DNA from: Acidobacteriota bacterium
Lineage (GTDB): Bacteria; Acidobacteriota; Terriglobia; Bryobacterales; Bryobacteraceae
Length of the DNA stretch: 64,000 nt
Direction: 5' to 3'
NCBI GenBank assembly: GCA_016213725.1
Contig: JACQZS010000135.1
Span: 28,030-92,029 of the forward strand
In this document: positions 1 through 8,352 of the stretch, one piece after another
Position numbering within the stretch: position 1 is the stretch's first letter
Layout: every line of letters starts with the position of its first letter
The notes under the pieces: generated by a model
Told to the model about the DNA's origin: nothing
What the model saw: only the letters and a program-made list of their open reading frames with translations
Databases searched by the model: none
Position numbers and translations under genes: made by a program

Positions 1-2
1 CG

Positions 3-1112
3 GGCAGCGTCGCCAACAAGAAGAGACTCGCCGAGGAGAAACTCCGGCTCGCCGAGGCCACCGGGCGGCCGCTCGCCCTCATCATCAACTACGATTCTGT
101 CTGGCGCGCGCCCTTTGCGGAGTGGGCTGAGCACCAGCAGTGGGACCTCATTATCGCCGACGAGTCGCACCGCCTGAAAGCACCTGGCGGCAAAGCCAGC
201 CTGGCGTTCAAACGTCTGCGCTCCCGGGCCCGCGCGCGCCTGGCGCTCACCGGCACGCCGCTCCCGCACAGTCCGCTTGACGCCTATGCCCAGTTCCGCT
301 TCCTGAACCACACCGTCTTCGGACCCTCCTTCGCCGCATTCCGGCAGAAGTACGCCGTCATGGGAGGATTCCAGCGCAAGCAGGTCACCGGTTTCCAGCA
401 ACTCGATGAACTCGAGGCGCTCATGAAGACCATCACCTTCCGCGTCTCGAAGGACGTCCTCGACCTGCCGCCTGAAACGCACGTGACCTATGAGTGCGAA
501 CTCTCCCCGGAAGCGCTCCGCGTTTATCGGGACCTCGAGCAGGACTTCGTCGCCGAGGTCCGTGATGGCCGGGTGACCGCCGCAAACGCCATGGTGAAGC
601 TGCTGCGGTTGCAGCAGGTGGCCGGCGGCTGGGTGAAGACCGACGATGGCCAGTACCATCGCGTCGATTCAGCGAAGCAGAACCTTCTCGCGGACACGCT
701 CGAAGACATCGGCCTCAACGAGCCGGTGGTCGTCTTCTGCAGATTCCACGCTGATCTGGATGCGGTTCATGAAGCCGCGAAGACCGCCGGGTTCGAGAGC
801 CTGGAACTCTCCGGACGTCGCGACGAGCTGAAGCGCTGGCAGGACGGCGATGCCCAGGTGCTGGCGGTGCAGATCAGCGCCGGCGGCGTCGGCGTGGACC
901 TCACCCGCGCCCGTTATTCCATCTACTTCTCGCTCAGCTTCTCGTTGGGCGAATACGACCAAGCCTTGAGCCGGGTTCACCGTCCCGGCCAAACGCGCCC
1001 CGTGGAGCACATCCACCTGGTGGCACGGAACACGGTGGATCGCAAGATCATGCGCGCACTCGAAAAGCGCGCCGAAGTCGTCGAGGCTATTTTGGCCGAG
1101 ATCAAAGCCTAA
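3..1112 (+). CDS. SNF2-type DEAD/DEAH helicase, 5' end outside the window
   Basis: The frame is open from the first in-frame codon at base 3, so the start codon lies upstream of the window. The visible part holds motif II as DESH (near base 168), motif III as LTGTP (near base 246), and in the C-terminal lobe the motif VI signature SRVHRPGQ near base 970. These are hallmarks of SNF2/superfamily 2 helicases of the kind found in phage replication modules. The protein is expected to translocate on DNA using ATP. It is the first gene of a collinear operon, and the next start is about 20 bases downstream behind a good ribosome binding site. The ATG at 360 is internal, not the true start, because both the Walker B-type motif and motif III lie upstream of it. 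Confidence 0.88.
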   Translation, partial: GSVANKKRLAEEKLRLAEATGRPLALIINYDSVWRAPFAEWAEHQQWDLIIADESHRLKAPGGKASLAFKRLRSRARARLALTGTPLPHSPLDAYAQFRFLNHTVFGPSFAAFRQKYAVMGGFQRKQVTGFQQLDELEALMKTITFRVSKDVLDLPPETHVTYECELSPEALRVYRDLEQDFVAEVRDGRVTAANAMVKLLRLQQVAGGWVKTDDGQYHRVDSAKQNLLADTLEDIGLNEPVVVFCRFHADLDAVHEAAKTAGFESLELSGRRDELKRWQDGDAQVLAVQISAGGVGVDLTRARYSIYFSLSFSLGEYDQALSRVHRPGQTRPVEHIHLVARNTVDRKIMRALEKRAEVVEAILAEIKA

Positions 1113-1132
1113 CCGGAGAAAGGACGCTCGCA

Positions 1133-1576
1133 ATGAACATCGAGCAGTTGAAGGAGTTCGTGTGCCTGGAGACGCGCAAACGCGAACTCGACTCGGAACT
1201 CAAAGCAATCGCAGCGCGGATTGACGACCTGGAGCAGGCCCTCGTGCCGCAGTTCTTGGCCGACGGCGTGGCCTCGATGAAGGTCGACGGCCGGACGGTC
1301 TACATCGCGCAGGACATCCACGCCAGCCCGGTGAACGACCGCGCGGAGGTCATCTCGGCACTGAAGACCTCCGAACTCGGCCAATACGTGTCGGAGAACT
1401 ACAACACGCAGTCGCTCCGCGCATTCGTGCGCGAGGTCGCCGATGAGGCGCGCCTGCGCTGCCAGCAGCAGAACCGGCTCTTCACGGAAGAAGAAGTCCG
1501 CACCGCATTGCCGTCGCCGCTCTGCGACGCACTCAAGGTTTCGTTCGTTCATTCCCTGCGCAGCAGGAAAGCCTGA
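1133..1576 (+). CDS. Hypothetical phage-type protein (147 aa)
   Basis: A 147-residue protein preceded by a strong GGAGAAAGGA ribosome binding site at 1114-1123. The N-terminal 45 residues are charged and probably helical (ELDSELKAIAARIDDLEQAL), suggesting a short coiled coil. The rest is mixed alpha/beta with no motif I recognise. Its place between the SNF2 helicase and a zinc-ligand phage protein, all co-directional, suggests a role in element DNA metabolism, but no function is assigned. Confidence 0.75.
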   Translation: MNIEQLKEFVCLETRKRELDSELKAIAARIDDLEQALVPQFLADGVASMKVDGRTVYIAQDIHASPVNDRAEVISALKTSELGQYVSENYNTQSLRAFVREVADEARLRCQQQNRLFTEEEVRTALPSPLCDALKVSFVHSLRSRKA

Positions 1577-1593
1577 CAAGGAGAAAACACAGA

Positions 1594-2337
1594 ATGTCCA
1601 CCGAACTGATTCAGATCCAGACGCCCCGCGCTCTTTCTGCACTCGAAAGCAGCCTGGACGCCATCAACGAGGCCATCGCCACCAACATCAGTGGCGGCGG
1701 CATCACGGACTTCGACCTGCCCCGCGTGAAGATCTCGGGCGGCGCCAGCCCGCGCTGGATCGTCCCCACGCTCGAGGGCGAAGAGACACTGGCGCGCATC
1801 GACGGCGTCATCGTCTACGCGCGCGATACCCGGGTTTACTACAAAACCGCCTTCGGCAAGGGCAGCGGCAAGCAGCCGCCGGATTGCTCGTCGTCCGACG
1901 GCATCACCGGCAAGGGCAAGCCGGGCGGTGATTGCTCGCGGTGTCCGCTGGCTGAATACGGCAGTGCGGAAGAAGGCGCCGGCCAGGCCTGCAAGCAGGT
2001 GAAGCAGATCTTTGTGCTGCGCGGCGATCTGCTGTTGCCCGAGGTCGTGTCGCTGCCGCCCACCAGCCTCAAGGGCGCGCGGCAATTCTTCCTGAAGCTG
2101 ACCACGCAGGGCATCCCGTACTACCAGGCCGTGATCGGCATGGAACTCGAAAAGGCACAGAACGCCGCCGGCATCCAGTACGGCAAGGCGCTGCTCAAGT
2201 TCGTGCGCCGCCTCACGCCGGAGGAAGCGGCACGCGCGCAACAGTACCACCAGCTTTGCCGGACACTCGCCGAGCGCGTGCCCACCGGCCTCGATCCCGA
2301 AGTGCGCGACCAGGGCGGAGACCAGGGGCCGTTCTAA
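1594..2337 (+). CDS. Conserved phage-type protein with a Cys cluster (putative zinc ribbon)
   Basis: A 247-residue protein with ribosome binding site AAGGAG at 1578-1583. The middle contains four cysteines in the order CSSSDG, CSRCP and ACK within about 40 residues, as in a zinc ribbon. It is followed by the conserved-looking block LPPTSLKGARQFFLKL and a segment of the form GIPYYQAVIGMELEK. This layout is familiar from uncharacterised proteins in phage and conjugative-element replication modules, where a single-stranded-DNA-binding role has been suspected. I only infer that here. The C-terminus (RDQGGDQGPF) is acidic and ends in an aromatic residue, as do many SSB-type tails, which is suggestive but not proof. 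Confidence 0.75.
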   Translation: MSTELIQIQTPRALSALESSLDAINEAIATNISGGGITDFDLPRVKISGGASPRWIVPTLEGEETLARIDGVIVYARDTRVYYKTAFGKGSGKQPPDCSSSDGITGKGKPGGDCSRCPLAEYGSAEEGAGQACKQVKQIFVLRGDLLLPEVVSLPPTSLKGARQFFLKLTTQGIPYYQAVIGMELEKAQNAAGIQYGKALLKFVRRLTPEEAARAQQYHQLCRTLAERVPTGLDPEVRDQGGDQGPF

Positions 2338-2349
2338 GCGGAGGACGCC

Positions 2350-2571
2350 ATGTACCTCGCCACAATCCTGGTCATCGCGCTTTCGCTCTGGTTCGTGCAC
2401 TGGCTGACGGACTCCGAGCGCCGCCCCCTCACCCTCTCCGCGGCCCGCCTGCTTCGGCGTGCGGGCCGCTGGCTCTGGGCCACCGGCGAAGCAGTGGAGG
2501 TCGGCTACTTCCACAAACGCCAGGTGCGCGACAGCATTCAGCTCGAACTCGAAGCGGGAAAACGGCCATGA
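2350..2571 (+). CDS. Small protein with an N-terminal membrane segment (73 aa)
   Basis: A 73-residue protein beginning 12 bases after the previous stop, with ribosome binding site GGAGG at 2340-2344. Residues 2-19 (YLATILVIALSLWFVHWL) form one hydrophobic segment, followed by a basic region rich in arginine, so it probably sits in the inner membrane with a cytoplasmic tail. It overlaps the next gene by four bases. No family is recognised. Its position inside the replication operon argues that it is a real gene. Confidence 0.6.
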   Translation: MYLATILVIALSLWFVHWLTDSERRPLTLSAARLLRRAGRWLWATGEAVEVGYFHKRQVRDSIQLELEAGKRP

Positions 2572-2879
2572 ACGATGCGCAACTGACGGACGAACTCGCC
2601 AGCCGGGTGATGGGTTGGAAGGTGGCCTCCGGCCGCTTCGTCAAGCCGAGCCGCAGTTGGATCCCCAAGTGGCGGTTCGCCCCGCTGGAACGCTTGGAGG
2701 ATGCCTTCCTTCTCCTGGACACGGCGCGCGCGGCATACACTCTGTCGCGCAGCGCCGCCGGCGCCTTCACGGTTTCGGTCCGGATCAACCAGGGGCGCGG
2801 CGAGGCCTCCGGTGAGCCGAAGCCCCGGACGATCACGATCGCACTCGCGGAGGCTGCCGGAATCGAGGTGGGTCGATGA
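2568..2879 (+). CDS. Small phage-type protein, possibly ABA-sandwich fold (103 aa)
   Basis: The start is taken at the ATG at 2568, overlapping the preceding gene by ATGA. The same frame stays open further upstream only as a shadow of other genes. The pattern VMGWKVASGRF, then an FAPLERLEDAFLLLD segment, resembles small phage proteins of the ABA-sandwich type, in which a WMG-like N-terminus is followed by a short alpha/beta domain. The assignment to that family is tentative. The stop codon overlaps the ATG of the nuclease gene, so expression is probably translationally coupled. Confidence 0.6.
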   Translation: MNDAQLTDELASRVMGWKVASGRFVKPSRSWIPKWRFAPLERLEDAFLLLDTARAAYTLSRSAAGAFTVSVRINQGRGEASGEPKPRTITIALAEAAGIEVGR

Positions 2880-3184
2880 GCCGTCACAATGATCCCCGCG
2901 AGTCCACATTGGTCCGGCAGATCGTGGCCGCCCTTCGGGCCATGCCCGGCGTCGTTGTGCGTAAGCGCCACGGCAGCAGTTGGTCGGTGGCCGGCGACCC
3001 GGATCTCTACGGCTCCTACCGGGGACGGCATTTCGAGATCGAAGTGAAGCGCCGTGACGGCGAAGTCACCGACCTGCAGCGGGCGCGCCTTCGCGATTGG
3101 GAACGGTCTGGCGCACGGGCGGGTGTGGCTCGCAGCGTCCCGGAGGCGCTCGCAGTGGTTGGCATTCCGGAGGCAACACACTGA
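2876..3184 (+). CDS. VRR-NUC domain nuclease (102 aa)
   Basis: This 102-residue protein is essentially one VRR-NUC domain. It has the PD-(D/E)xK-type catalytic signature GDPDL (Asp41, Asp43), then FEIEVKRR with Glu56 and Lys58, and Gln68. VRR-NUC proteins of this size are stand-alone phage and plasmid nucleases related to Holliday-junction resolvase-like enzymes, and FAN1 carries the same domain fused to others. The start overlaps the previous stop by ATGA, and the stop overlaps the following ATG by one base, consistent with coupled translation in a replication and recombination operon. Confidence 0.85.
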   Translation: MSRHNDPRESTLVRQIVAALRAMPGVVVRKRHGSSWSVAGDPDLYGSYRGRHFEIEVKRRDGEVTDLQRARLRDWERSGARAGVARSVPEALAVVGIPEATH

Positions 3185-3663
3185 TGGCAGCGCCCTCGTA
3201 CAGCCTCGATGCCTGGCGGCGTTTCCGCGAGCAAAAGGGGAGGCCGGAAACGCCCGCGAGTTCTTCGCCGGGAATCACTCTGGCGGACATCCCCGCCGAC
3301 GCGGAAATGGATGACGGCATCGTCATCGGCTTCTGGAACGGCGAGCGGTTCGTGTCGTGGGAGAAGTGGCTCGCGACGGCGCCGATCACGGTGGATCCGG
3401 CGCCGGCGTCCCCGGCACTGCCCGAGGCCTCTGCATACCGTGCAACCTGCGGCAGCACTCCGGTGTGGCTGCGGAAGGATGGGGACCGCTGGCTGATGTT
3501 TGCCGGAACGCAGAAGAGCCGCCGGAGGGATTTCGCCTCGCCGTTTCTGGAACACGCGATCCGCACCGCGGAGGACTGGTACGGTCCAGCGGCCGACGGC
3601 TGGCACGCGGTCGAACGGGCGGTTGCACGGAAGGAGGAGGCACATGCCGATCCGGCCCAGTGA
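3184..3663 (+). CDS. Hypothetical protein (159 aa)
   Basis: The ATG at 3184 overlaps the nuclease stop (TGATG arrangement). The 159-residue product has no motif I recognise. It has a proline-rich linker in the middle (ITVDPAPASPALPEA) between two short predicted alpha/beta pieces, and the segments GIVIGFWNGERFVSWEKW and WLRKDGDRWLMFAG look like compact strands. Its 3' end overlaps the HNH gene by 20 bases. The context says element-encoded accessory protein; no function is proposed. Confidence 0.65.
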   Translation: MAAPSYSLDAWRRFREQKGRPETPASSSPGITLADIPADAEMDDGIVIGFWNGERFVSWEKWLATAPITVDPAPASPALPEASAYRATCGSTPVWLRKDGDRWLMFAGTQKSRRRDFASPFLEHAIRTAEDWYGPAADGWHAVERAVARKEEAHADPAQ

Positions 3664-4039
3664 ACGCCACCGCTATCCGAAGGACTGGAAGTCAATCCGC
3701 CAGCGGATCCTCGAGCGCGCCGGACATCGGTGTGAGTTCTGCGGCGTCGAGAACGGGGCCATCGGCCGCCGGAAGCGCGACGGTAGCTTCGAACTCTTCC
3801 AGGGCATGGAAGTCGAGACGGCGGCGCTCGACGGCATCCGCCTCACGCGCATCGTCCTGACGATTGCCCATCTCGACCACACGCCAGAGAACAATGCCAA
3901 CGACAACTTGCGGGCCCTGTGCCAGCGCTGCCACCTGGCGCACGACGCCGCCGAGCACCAGCGAAACGCGCGGGATACCAGACACCGCAAGCTCGACGCG
4001 ACCCGACCCCTGTTGGCCGGCCTGGAGACCACTCGATGA
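3644..4039 (+). CDS. HNH endonuclease
   Basis: The start is the ATG at 3644, behind the very good ribosome binding site AAGGAGGAGG (3631-3640). The 131-residue product has a CEFCG zinc knuckle (Cys30, Cys33), the core LTIAHLDHTPENNANDNL with the HNH His and Asn residues, and a second knuckle CQRCH (Cys93, Cys96). This is a complete HNH nuclease, probably cutting DNA with one bound divalent metal. Its role could be in phage packaging or recombination, and it is encoded between a VRR-NUC gene and the primase. The stop overlaps the primase ATG by ATGA. Confidence 0.85.
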   Translation: MPIRPSERHRYPKDWKSIRQRILERAGHRCEFCGVENGAIGRRKRDGSFELFQGMEVETAALDGIRLTRIVLTIAHLDHTPENNANDNLRALCQRCHLAHDAAEHQRNARDTRHRKLDATRPLLAGLETTR

Positions 4040-5772
4040 CAGATCCACGCAGCTTCCTACACAGCCTATTTGCGGAAAAGCCCGATGATGCCTATGTCCT
4101 GATCTGGACGCTGGCTGACAAGCGTTCGCACTGGTTTCGCGAGATCGATCGGGCAGCGGGATTCGTCGAGTCCGCGCGCGGCCGCGACATCTACGTCGGC
4201 GTCGGCTTGTCTCCGCAGGATTTCGGCCCATCGCGGCGCTGCCCATCAGACAGGGTCCTCGGCCTCGCAGGGTTCTGGGCCGATTTCGACCTGAAGTCGG
4301 AGGCGCACGCCAAGACCAAGCTTCCGACCTCCATCGAAGACGCACTCAGCGTTATCCCGCCCGCGATGTCGCCAACCGTGGTGATCGCCACCGGCAATGG
4401 CGCGCACGCCTGGTGGTTGTTCAAAGAACCCCTTGTATTCGACACCGTTGAAGAACGCCAGAGTGCAGCAGCGCTCATCGTGCGGTGGCAGACGTTGCTT
4501 CGTCTGAATGCCGCGGCACGCGGCTGGGCCTTCGACCGTTTGTCGGACCTGGCGCGGGTGTTGCGCATACCGGGAACGGTCAACAATAAGGACCCGAGAA
4601 ATCCGAAGCCGGTCTCGGTTCACTCCAACGCCGGCCGCCGCTACAACCCGAGCGATTTTGCCGAGTTCCTGGACGGTCTAGGAATCCCCGACCCTGACGC
4701 CGAAGAGCGCGCGCGCCGCGAGTGGGCGGGCCGCATGGAAGACGCCCCGGTTGTCATCGACCTGAACGCGTCTGTGCCGGACGACCTCCTCAAGCGCTAC
4801 ATGGCCGCGGACATGCGCTTCAAGAACACCTGGCTCCGGCAGCGTCACGATCTCAGGGATCAATCGCAGTCGGGCTACGACTTGGCTCTGGCGGACTTCG
4901 GTGTCGATGCCGGCCTTGCGGACCAGCAGATTGTCGACTTGATCATTCACCACCGCCGGCTTCATGGGGAGCGTGCGCGCAGGAACGCCGACTACTTCGA
5001 ACGCACGCTGGCGCGAGCGGCCGAACGGAAAGGCGGTGTTGATCCTTTCGCTCCTGAAACCGCCGCTGCAGATCCTATCCAACCGCTCCAAAGTGACCCT
5101 CTACCCAAGCCGCCCGATCCTGAGCCGGATCCGGCAGCAGCCAAGGCCATCCTCTGCGAGCGTATCTCCCAGGCACTGGGAGTGCGGGTGCTCCGGCTTC
5201 TCAAGGTCACCGGCGAAGAGCCGACCTACGTGATGGAACTGGAGACCGCCACCATCAAGTTCTCCGGTGTCGGCAAGTTGATCGATCAGGCCAGCGTCCG
5301 CGTTGCCGTCGCCGCCGCCGTGAACCGCCTCATTCCTCGCATCAAGCCCAAAGCGTGGGAACGGTTGGCGCAGACTATGCTCGACGCGCTCACGGAACAG
5401 GAAGGTGGCGATGAAACCGACACCGTTGGTGTCACCAAGATGTATCTGACGCGCTATCTCACCGAGAGCGCCTTCATCCCCTCCATCGAAACTCAGCCGA
5501 TTCAGTCGATCCGCAAACCCACGGTGATCGACGGCCACGTGGCCATTTCCGCCAGTGACCTTCAGATGCACGTGAACAAGGCGTTCTTCCTCAGCCTCAC
5601 GGTAAAAGCCATCGCGCAGATGCTCACAGTCCTGGGGGCTAAGAGCGTGCGCATCCGAGGCGCGCGGCTTCGAGACCAGAGCCGGTGGCTGTTGCCCAAA
5701 GACCTGTTCGATCTGGCGGACTTCACCGCGCCGCCTGCCAACGCTGAGGAGGTTTCCGATGAACGCGCATGA
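4036..5772 (+). CDS. RepB/AEP-like DNA primase (element replication protein)
   Basis: The start is the ATG at 4036, in ATGA overlap with the HNH gene. The 578-residue protein has an N-terminal archaeo-eukaryotic-primase-like domain. FWADFDLK gives the two metal-binding aspartates (Asp83, Asp85), GNGAHAWWLF is the usual following strand, and SDLARVLRIPGTVNNK (residues 170-185) is the signature of RepB-type primases in plasmids and phages. The C-terminal 200 residues, after a proline-rich linker near 350-370, look like a separate helical DNA-binding or helicase-loading domain. Expected role: primer synthesis for element replication, next to two helicases. Its 3' end overlaps the UvrD-like gene by 14 bases. 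Confidence 0.8.
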   Translation: MTDPRSFLHSLFAEKPDDAYVLIWTLADKRSHWFREIDRAAGFVESARGRDIYVGVGLSPQDFGPSRRCPSDRVLGLAGFWADFDLKSEAHAKTKLPTSIEDALSVIPPAMSPTVVIATGNGAHAWWLFKEPLVFDTVEERQSAAALIVRWQTLLRLNAAARGWAFDRLSDLARVLRIPGTVNNKDPRNPKPVSVHSNAGRRYNPSDFAEFLDGLGIPDPDAEERARREWAGRMEDAPVVIDLNASVPDDLLKRYMAADMRFKNTWLRQRHDLRDQSQSGYDLALADFGVDAGLADQQIVDLIIHHRRLHGERARRNADYFERTLARAAERKGGVDPFAPETAAADPIQPLQSDPLPKPPDPEPDPAAAKAILCERISQALGVRVLRLLKVTGEEPTYVMELETATIKFSGVGKLIDQASVRVAVAAAVNRLIPRIKPKAWERLAQTMLDALTEQEGGDETDTVGVTKMYLTRYLTESAFIPSIETQPIQSIRKPTVIDGHVAISASDLQMHVNKAFFLSLTVKAIAQMLTVLGAKSVRIRGARLRDQSRWLLPKDLFDLADFTAPPANAEEVSDERA

Positions 5773-7456
5773 TGCTGTAGCAGCCGGGTCCCTCAACGAC
5801 ATCGGCGCCCTGGATCATTCCATCACCGCTGAATACCGTATCTTCGGGCCACCGGGAACCGGGAAGACCACGAACCTAACCCGGCAGATCCGGCGCGCGG
5901 TTGAGCGCTTCGGAGCGGATTCGGTGCTGGTGACGAGTTTCTCCCGAGCCGCCGCCGCGGAACTCGCAGGCCGGGACCTGCCCATCAATCCCGACCGGAT
6001 TGGAACACTCCACTCGCACTGCTACCACGCCCTCGGCGGGCCGGAGATCGCGGAATGCAACGTCGAGGAGTGGAACAAGGACAATCCACACCTTCAGATC
6101 ACGCCGAAGAAGAAGCACGGGCGACTGGAGGGCGAAGAAAGCGGAGAGGACGAAGGCGGGGAGCAAGGCAAGGAAGGCGACGAGTGCCTCGAGCAACTGA
6201 ACCGCTGGCGCGGCATGATGATCCCGCCTGAAGGCTGGCCCTCGGTGGTGCGGGAGTTCTCGGCCCGCTGGCGCGAGTACAAGGACGCCCATGGCCTGCT
6301 CGACTTCTGCGACCTGATCGATGTGGCCCTCCGCGACGTCTACATGGCCCCCAACCGCCCTTCGGTGATCTTCGCGGATGAAGCCCAGGACCTGAATCGG
6401 ATGCAACTCACCCTCGTCCGCAAATGGGGCGAGCGGGCAAACTACTTTATCGTCGCTGCCGACGACGACCAGACCATCTACTCCTTCACCGGCGCGACAC
6501 CGGAGGCGGTGCTCGACCCCGACATCCCGGCCGACCACAAGATCATCCTCAAGCAGAGCTACCGCGTGCCCAGGGCGATTCACGGCCCAGCCATGCGGCT
6601 CATCAAGCAAGTGACGCGCCGGCAGGAGAAGGACTACCTGCCGCGGCCGGAAGACGGCGAGTGCATCCGGCTCTCCACCGGGACGTACAGATCGCCGGAG
6701 TACTTCATCCTCAAGAGCGCACTTCAGCACCTGGAACGTGGCCAGACGGTGATGTTCCTCGCGGCCTGCGGCTATATGCTCCAGCCTCTGGTGGCTGTTC
6801 TTCGCAAGAACGCCATCCCGTTCCACAACCCGTATCGCAAGTCGAATGGCTTCTGGAACCCGCTGCGCATTGGACGTGGATCCACCCCAAGCCGCATCCT
6901 CGCGCTTCTGGTCGCCCATCCGGGCTTCGGTGACGGACGTCGGGACTGGACGATGGGCGACCTCGGGCTGTGGGCCGAATGGCTGACATCCGAGGGAGTT
7001 CTGAAGCGCGGCTCCAAGAAGAAACTGCAGAGCCTGCCGCCCAACGGCGACGTCACGATTGCGACTCTCGATGAGCTCTTCGAGCCCTCGGCGCTCGAAG
7101 CCCTGCTTTCGACCTTCGATGGCGACTACCGCTCGCTGTTGGAGTGGTGGCGTCGGCGGGTGAACGCCTCCGTCTTCAAGCGAGTTCAGTTTCCCCTGGA
7201 TGTGGCCGGCGCGCACGGCCCTGCTGCGCTGATCGACGTGCCCCGTGTCGTCGTCGGAACGATCCACTCCGTCAAGGGCGGCGAAGCCGACGTCGTTTAC
7301 CTCTTTCCGGATCTCAGCGGTGAGGCAGACCGGCAGTATCAGAGGACGGGCCCGCCGCGCGACGCCGTGATCCGGCAGTTCTACGTGGGAATGACCCGGG
7401 CGCGGCAGACGCTCTACATCTGCCCGATGGAAACCGGGATGGCGGTGCGGATATGA
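5759..7456 (+). CDS. UvrD/PcrA-like superfamily 1 helicase
   Basis: The start is the ATG at 5759, with ribosome binding site GAGGAGG at 5746-5752. The 565-residue protein carries the SF1 motifs in order: Walker A GPPGTGKTT (residues 30-38), motif Ia VTSFSRAAAAEL, Walker B VIFADEAQDLN, motif III AADDDQTIYSF, motif IV LKQSYRVP, motif V GTIHSVKGGEADVV and motif VI YVGMTRARQTLY. It is shorter than UvrD itself (about 720 residues), as usual for element-encoded versions. An acidic insertion of about 25 residues near positions 120-140 (EGEESGEDEGGEQG) is unusual. It is expected to unwind DNA 3' to 5' during element replication or recombination. Confidence 0.9.
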   Translation: MNAHDAVAAGSLNDIGALDHSITAEYRIFGPPGTGKTTNLTRQIRRAVERFGADSVLVTSFSRAAAAELAGRDLPINPDRIGTLHSHCYHALGGPEIAECNVEEWNKDNPHLQITPKKKHGRLEGEESGEDEGGEQGKEGDECLEQLNRWRGMMIPPEGWPSVVREFSARWREYKDAHGLLDFCDLIDVALRDVYMAPNRPSVIFADEAQDLNRMQLTLVRKWGERANYFIVAADDDQTIYSFTGATPEAVLDPDIPADHKIILKQSYRVPRAIHGPAMRLIKQVTRRQEKDYLPRPEDGECIRLSTGTYRSPEYFILKSALQHLERGQTVMFLAACGYMLQPLVAVLRKNAIPFHNPYRKSNGFWNPLRIGRGSTPSRILALLVAHPGFGDGRRDWTMGDLGLWAEWLTSEGVLKRGSKKKLQSLPPNGDVTIATLDELFEPSALEALLSTFDGDYRSLLEWWRRRVNASVFKRVQFPLDVAGAHGPAALIDVPRVVVGTIHSVKGGEADVVYLFPDLSGEADRQYQRTGPPRDAVIRQFYVGMTRARQTLYICPMETGMAVRI

Positions 7457-8328
7457 ACCTCCGGACATTGATCAAAAAGGGCCGCGTAGTCGATCCGCGT
7501 TCCCTTCAATCCTACGTGGAGCATCCGGACGGGCCACGCGCAATCACGCTCGACGGGATCGTTCTGGACGCGATGGACAGAAGCCGGATCCTCGTCAACA
7601 TCCAGAGCGTGATCGACGACGTGTATGCGATGCCAACCGTTGCCGGGGAATGGTCGGTGGCGGCGTTGCTTGAGGAAATCACCACGACACCCAAGGCGCC
7701 GCCCGTACCTCCGTACAAGTTGATGTGGCTCGAGGGCCGCGTCGCGGGCGAGACGCCGGTGGCGCTCATGGTCGAGCGTTTCGACGTGCCGGATGGATTC
7801 CGGGTGGCGTGCCTCGTCTGGGGAACCACGAACACCGCGAATGCGGTCTGTATCGGTTGTGTCGGCTACTCAGTCGACAAGGAGGGCCGCGTCCCGAGGG
7901 ACTCCGTTGTCTACGACCGCTTCACTCACCGGGAGGATTACGCCGTCACGGAGGAGATTGCGGTTCTGACGTGGAACGGCGCTCTCGTGGCCCACAGTCT
8001 CGCCAGGATGAACTGCCGCAACGTCGTCTTGCACGCGATCGCTTCGCCCAAGGTTTCGCGACGCCACCAGCGGGATCTTGTCCCGGCCACGGTGTGGCAC
8101 GAGATCCGGATCACCAGCGTGCCGCAAATCCGGACAACCGGTCGTGGCGTCCTCGGCCGGGATGAATCCAAAATGCGCCGTTTTTGGGTGCGCGGCCATT
8201 ACGCCGACTACCGCAACGGCGTCGGCCTGTTCGGCAATCCCAAGCTGCGCTGCGTCTTCTGGATCCCAGAGCACCAGCGCGGCAACGCGGAACTGGGCGA
8301 TGTGATTCCGGAGTACATGCTGGCGTGA
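7453..8328 (+). CDS. Conserved mobile-element protein of unknown function (291 aa)
   Basis: The start overlaps the helicase stop (ATGA). The protein has no catalytic signature I recognise. Its C-terminus contains the block FWVRGHYADYRNGVGLFGNP...CVFWIPEHQRGNAELGDVIPEY, a layout I associate with uncharacterised proteins next to integrases in phages and conjugative elements. The N-terminal part alternates strands and short helices and includes two cysteines (ANAVCIGCVGY). It lies directly before the integrase and is the last gene of the replication operon. Confidence 0.7.
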   Translation: MNLRTLIKKGRVVDPRSLQSYVEHPDGPRAITLDGIVLDAMDRSRILVNIQSVIDDVYAMPTVAGEWSVAALLEEITTTPKAPPVPPYKLMWLEGRVAGETPVALMVERFDVPDGFRVACLVWGTTNTANAVCIGCVGYSVDKEGRVPRDSVVYDRFTHREDYAVTEEIAVLTWNGALVAHSLARMNCRNVVLHAIASPKVSRRHQRDLVPATVWHEIRITSVPQIRTTGRGVLGRDESKMRRFWVRGHYADYRNGVGLFGNPKLRCVFWIPEHQRGNAELGDVIPEYMLA

Positions 8329-8352
8329 AGCCACGGCAATAGGACTTGAACG

